Source: Margaritifera margaritifera
Taxonomy: Eukaryota; Mollusca; Bivalvia; Unionida; Margaritiferidae
Assembly: GCA_029931535.1 (NCBI GenBank)
Contig: JAQPZY010001495.1
Location: 3,136,001-3,200,000 of the forward strand
DNA: 64,000 bases
Reading direction: 5' to 3'
Shown here: positions 61,046-64,000 of the stretch, in pieces
Numbering within the stretch: position 1 is the stretch's first letter
Layout: each line of letters starts with the position of its first letter
The notes under the pieces: model-generated
What the model was told of the DNA's origin: nothing
The model's database searches: none
The model's input: only the letters and a program-made list of their open reading frames with translations
Translations under genes and position numbers: made by a program

Positions 61046-63927
61046 TCATTTCAAATAGAAGTGCTTATGATTTTTTTCCAGATTTGACTTGAGCTTAGAC
61101 AATTCAGCTGCATTAAACTTGAAATGACCCCTTTCATTGACTATTTGTGGAGCTTTTACCCTGTACAAGATAGCATCTAGAGCCTCTTGTGAATAATCAT
61201 CTTTTTCAGGCCAAACATACATGTTGCCAGACTTTCTCATGTATTTAAGTCTAACTTCGTTATGAAGAATGTCTATTACTTCTGCTAAGTATACATCTAG
61301 AGGTCCCTTCTTTGGCTTAAGTCCTACAGCAACAAATTCTCCAGGGTGGTATTTCTCTATTGGTTTCTCTGTGTTGGTTGGTGCTTTTTTGTCAACTTTG
61401 ATCTTCTTTGTCACAATGTTTTGTCTTTCTGTTGACTTTCGTTTCTTATTAGGCTTTTCGCTTGTTGCTGAGTTATGATCTTTCTGGTTACTTCCTTGTT
61501 TTCTTTTCTTGTCATTATTTTCTATTGTTGATGGATTCTTGTCTTTAAGTTGTTTTCCTTTCTGACTTAAATTATCTTTATTGAGTACTAACTTTCTCAT
61601 TTCCCAGGCATTAACATTTTCGCTGAAGTTGCATCTCCCGTCAACCTTCATGCATTGCTCACAATAACAGCTCAGATTTCTTATGCTCAGTTCATAATCA
61701 TTGCTTCCTGACTTTACAGCATGTAATTTTCTTGTACCTTGCAGTGTTTGCACATCAGTTTCTTCTCTATTTCTCTCAACATCTTTAACAAGGATGAACT
61801 CCCTTCTCGAAACTGTTTTAGCTTCATTATCTGTATTTTCCATTTTCAGTTTCTCTGTACAGAAATGATATACATCTTCTGCACAACCTATCACCTTTCT
61901 ATTGCTGATTACAGCTCTGTAGCAAGCATTCTTGACTGTCGCACCGAGACCATCGCAAACACTCTTTCCATGTGATGTTTCGAAATAATTTCGTGTTACA
62001 GATGGCTTTTTCCTCAGACTTATGTCAGCAAAGGCTTTCTTCCCCTTATACTGGGCAGCACAGCCATCTGTCCACTCATGGATCTCCTCTACTTTCACAC
62101 CTTTCTTCTTCAGAATTTCTATAGCTTTGTTCTCAAAAGTGATAGCTAAGTCTGCATCATGTTTGGTTTCTTCACTGATGCCAATAATGGCATGCTTTAT
62201 CTTGAATTCTTTTTCTCCCTGTTTTTCTGTATAGTAACACATGATTGGATGTATTGTAACTTGGTTCCTGTCGAAGAATCCAGATTGTACTTCACTTTGA
62301 AAAACACACCCATAGTTCTCACTAAAGTCCATGACCATAGCAATAGAACCCTCACCAATTCTATCAACACAAATTCCCATCTGTTGCTGTTGCCATTTGG
62401 CCCTGAAAACGTGCTCTGGATACTCTTGCATGTCAGTTTCTAAGCATGTAATTAATGTTTTTATGTCTGTTTCTTTAGGCACACAGGAGACGCAACGTTT
62501 TACTTTATCATCTTTTGCTATTTCTATACTTTCCCATTGATGCCATGATATCTGCCTGTCACTATACTTTTCAACAAATGGTTTAAGGTAACTCTGCAAA
62601 CATTTCACACCGCATTGTTTGCATTCTCTTCTTAAACATTTAATAGCTGGATTGGTGTCGTATTTACAAAAAGTAGCATCACTTAAGCTTTTCTTATCTA
62701 CTGAAATTTCATCCAAATCTCCATTTTCTTTCACTGCTTTTTTTACATTTGTTAGTGCCTCACTTTTTAGGGCCACGTTACAGCACTTTTGGCATAAGCA
62801 TGATCTTCTGCTTGTTTCAGACACCTTTTTAACATTCACTGGTTTCAATTTAGAAAATGAAGTTAATCCTATTTTGTGACTATGGTTCCTTAACTTGTAG
62901 TCTTTGTAGGCTTCTTCTAATGTCATAGTCATCACATGTTTTTGAAGTATTTCTTTTTGACCACCTTTTCTTACTTTCACAGTTTCACGTTTATTAGGCA
63001 CTTCCCTACTGATTTCTGGACTTAGAAAAAAATCTTTCACAGATTTCTTTAATGGAGAGTTAAGTGCATCCCTTCTTCTTTTTCTTTGTTTCGTCTCCCA
63101 CCATGTAGAACTAGGTTTTTGCCCTTTCACTGATACTTTGAAATACTTTTTTAGTCTGTGTCTTTTATATTTCTTCAGTAATGCGTCACAAATGATGTTG
63201 TATGCATGTTTCTTTGCACCCCCTTTCCTTGTTTTCACTTCTGAAATGCTCTCTGACACAGATTGTATAACAGTATCTGTCAATTCAAGTTTTTTTCTGC
63301 AATCCGGTGTCATTATCATTATATTCCTATTTAGAAACTTTGATGTTGATGGAGATTCAATTAATTTACTTATGATGACTGCTTTTCTCTTTGGGGTATT
63401 TGGTAATACTTCCTTTACCTTTTTTAATTGTCTGTACAGAGTTGCTTTAGGTAACACTTTATTCATTGGTGAATCTCTGGCTGACCCAGTATTTCCTATT
63501 TCACAATCAGTCTGAATACACTCTTGCTGTATACTTTCATTCAGTTTGATACGCATTCTCCATGCTTGGGTTCTTTTCACAGCTTCTTTCTTCTTTCTAC
63601 TTAATTCAGCAGTTTTCGGACTTCTTAAATCAACACTCTTATTAACCGATATTGCCAGGGCTGCTTTTTCTTTCTTTTTCTGGCGATACCTATTCATTTC
63701 TTCACGTTTTTTCCTTCGTAATTCTTGTTGAAGATTTGAATCGGAAAGTGATTGCTGTTTTTTTAGTAGTCTTGCATCTTTTCTTCTTTCTCTATCAACC
63801 CTTTTTAGCTCCTCATGTTTCGCCTTATTTTCCCTCTGTTTTTTTCTCCAGGCTTGTACCTTTAGCCTCGTCTTCTCCCTTCTAGCTTTAATCTTCTGTT
63901 CATCTTCTTCTGGCTTATCTTTGCTTC
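61046..63927 (-). CDS. Intact transposase of copy 2, exon 2 (superfamily unassigned)
   Basis: Exon 2 starts at 63927 after acceptor 'tttgcttttag'; exon 1 (13 codons plus one base by homology to copy 1) lies beyond the window. Spliced length is 973 aa. Order in spliced numbering: a very basic, probably coiled N-terminus with three RxKK-rich blocks (about 20-140); a basic, DNA-binding-like region (about 245-300); a conserved-looking block FFLSPEISREVPNKRETVKV (about 313-332); a cysteine cluster CLCQKCC (390-396) with further CxxC pairs near 449-497; an RNase H-fold-like core with candidate acidic residues Asp547 (VMDFSENYG) and Asp634 (EWTDGCAAQYKG), then SHGKSVCDG near 665-673; a Cys cluster CYCEQC (767-772); an NLS-rich linker; and a compact C-terminal module (872-950, FVAVGL...VWPEKDD) that may be a small beta-barrel. 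Catalytic assignments are inferred. Confidence 0.85.
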
Positions 63928-64000
63928 CTAAAAGCAAACAACTTCATTCTCATTTTTGTTCCTCTATGTATACGGATGAAATTTAGACTTTACAAAACAT
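63928..64000 (-). other. Transposase intron of copy 2, 3' end only
   Basis: Matches 34272-34344 of copy 1, the end of the 660-base phase-1 intron. The rest is outside the window. Confidence 0.85.

Larger units (their letters stand above)
60117..64000 (-). mobile_element. DNA transposon copy 2, left part outside window
   Basis: The right terminal repeat (60117-60142, CGGCTAAAACACGG...) and all sequence to 64000 match copy 1 in inverted orientation with no indel. By that correspondence the left end should lie near 65688. The flank outside the right end is ATT (60114-60116), predicting AAT as target duplication in element orientation. The reading frame is intact here. It lies in sense orientation within an ALDH7A1 intron. 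Confidence 0.95.

Noticed and set aside
1..64000. CRISPR array, bacterial operons or rRNA/tRNA genes
   Set aside because: The tandem arrays have no spacer structure, the genes are spliced and eukaryotic, and no complete tRNA or rRNA was recognised.

Overview
The window is a stretch of invertebrate animal nuclear genome, most likely a bivalve mollusc. The basis is split genes with GT-AG introns, AT-rich introns packed with degraded repeats, and several dispersed repeat styles (stretches rich in 'TGACCTTGACC', 'ggccataactcc' and 'ggccatatttgat') that I associate from memory with clam and mussel genomes. No species can be named from the sequence alone.

Two conserved genes are present, each only in part, and they converge tail to tail. 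On the + strand, 7402-18696 carries the last three exons of DNA polymerase kappa (POLK): the end of the little-finger/PAD region, a large exon with a PCNA-binding motif and two UBZ4 zinc fingers, and a last exon ending in a second PIP-like motif. On the - strand, 59333-21699 carries nine exons encoding the C-terminal half of ALDH7A1 (antiquitin, the lysine-catabolism aldehyde dehydrogenase), including the catalytic Glu and Cys and the C-terminus. Phases match at every junction inside the window. The 3 kb between the two stop codons holds both 3' ends and a 41-bp minisatellite.

The most striking feature is a pair of nearly identical copies of an intron-containing DNA transposon in opposite orientation, both inside ALDH7A1 introns. 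Copy 1 (32584-38155, + strand) is complete: 26-bp terminal inverted repeats starting CGGCTAAAACACGG, a 3-bp ATA target duplication, seven copies of a 14-bp subterminal motif (GTAGTGTCTGTAAC, both orientations), and a two-exon transposase gene broken by one stop codon at 35646. Copy 2 (60117 to beyond the window end, - strand) has the same reading frame intact; the spliced model is 973 aa. I could not place the protein in a named transposase superfamily with confidence. The copies align without any length change over 3.9 kb, so the family has been active very recently.

The rest is older transposon debris and tandem arrays: DIRS-like tyrosine-recombinase retrotransposon remnants (1-4490, 8500-10550, 26280-27850), a nested LINE tail, hAT and pogo-like fragments, TA-flanked inverted-repeat elements at 43761, 46871 and 55430, a hAT-like non-autonomous element at 49015, a tRNA-derived SINE at 58964, a large fold-back around 31000, a double-hairpin mini-element with complementary loops at 53933, and minisatellites of 24, 26, 41, about 47, 79, 89 and about 140 bp. 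Nearly all short open frames not listed here are chance frames in this repeat DNA.
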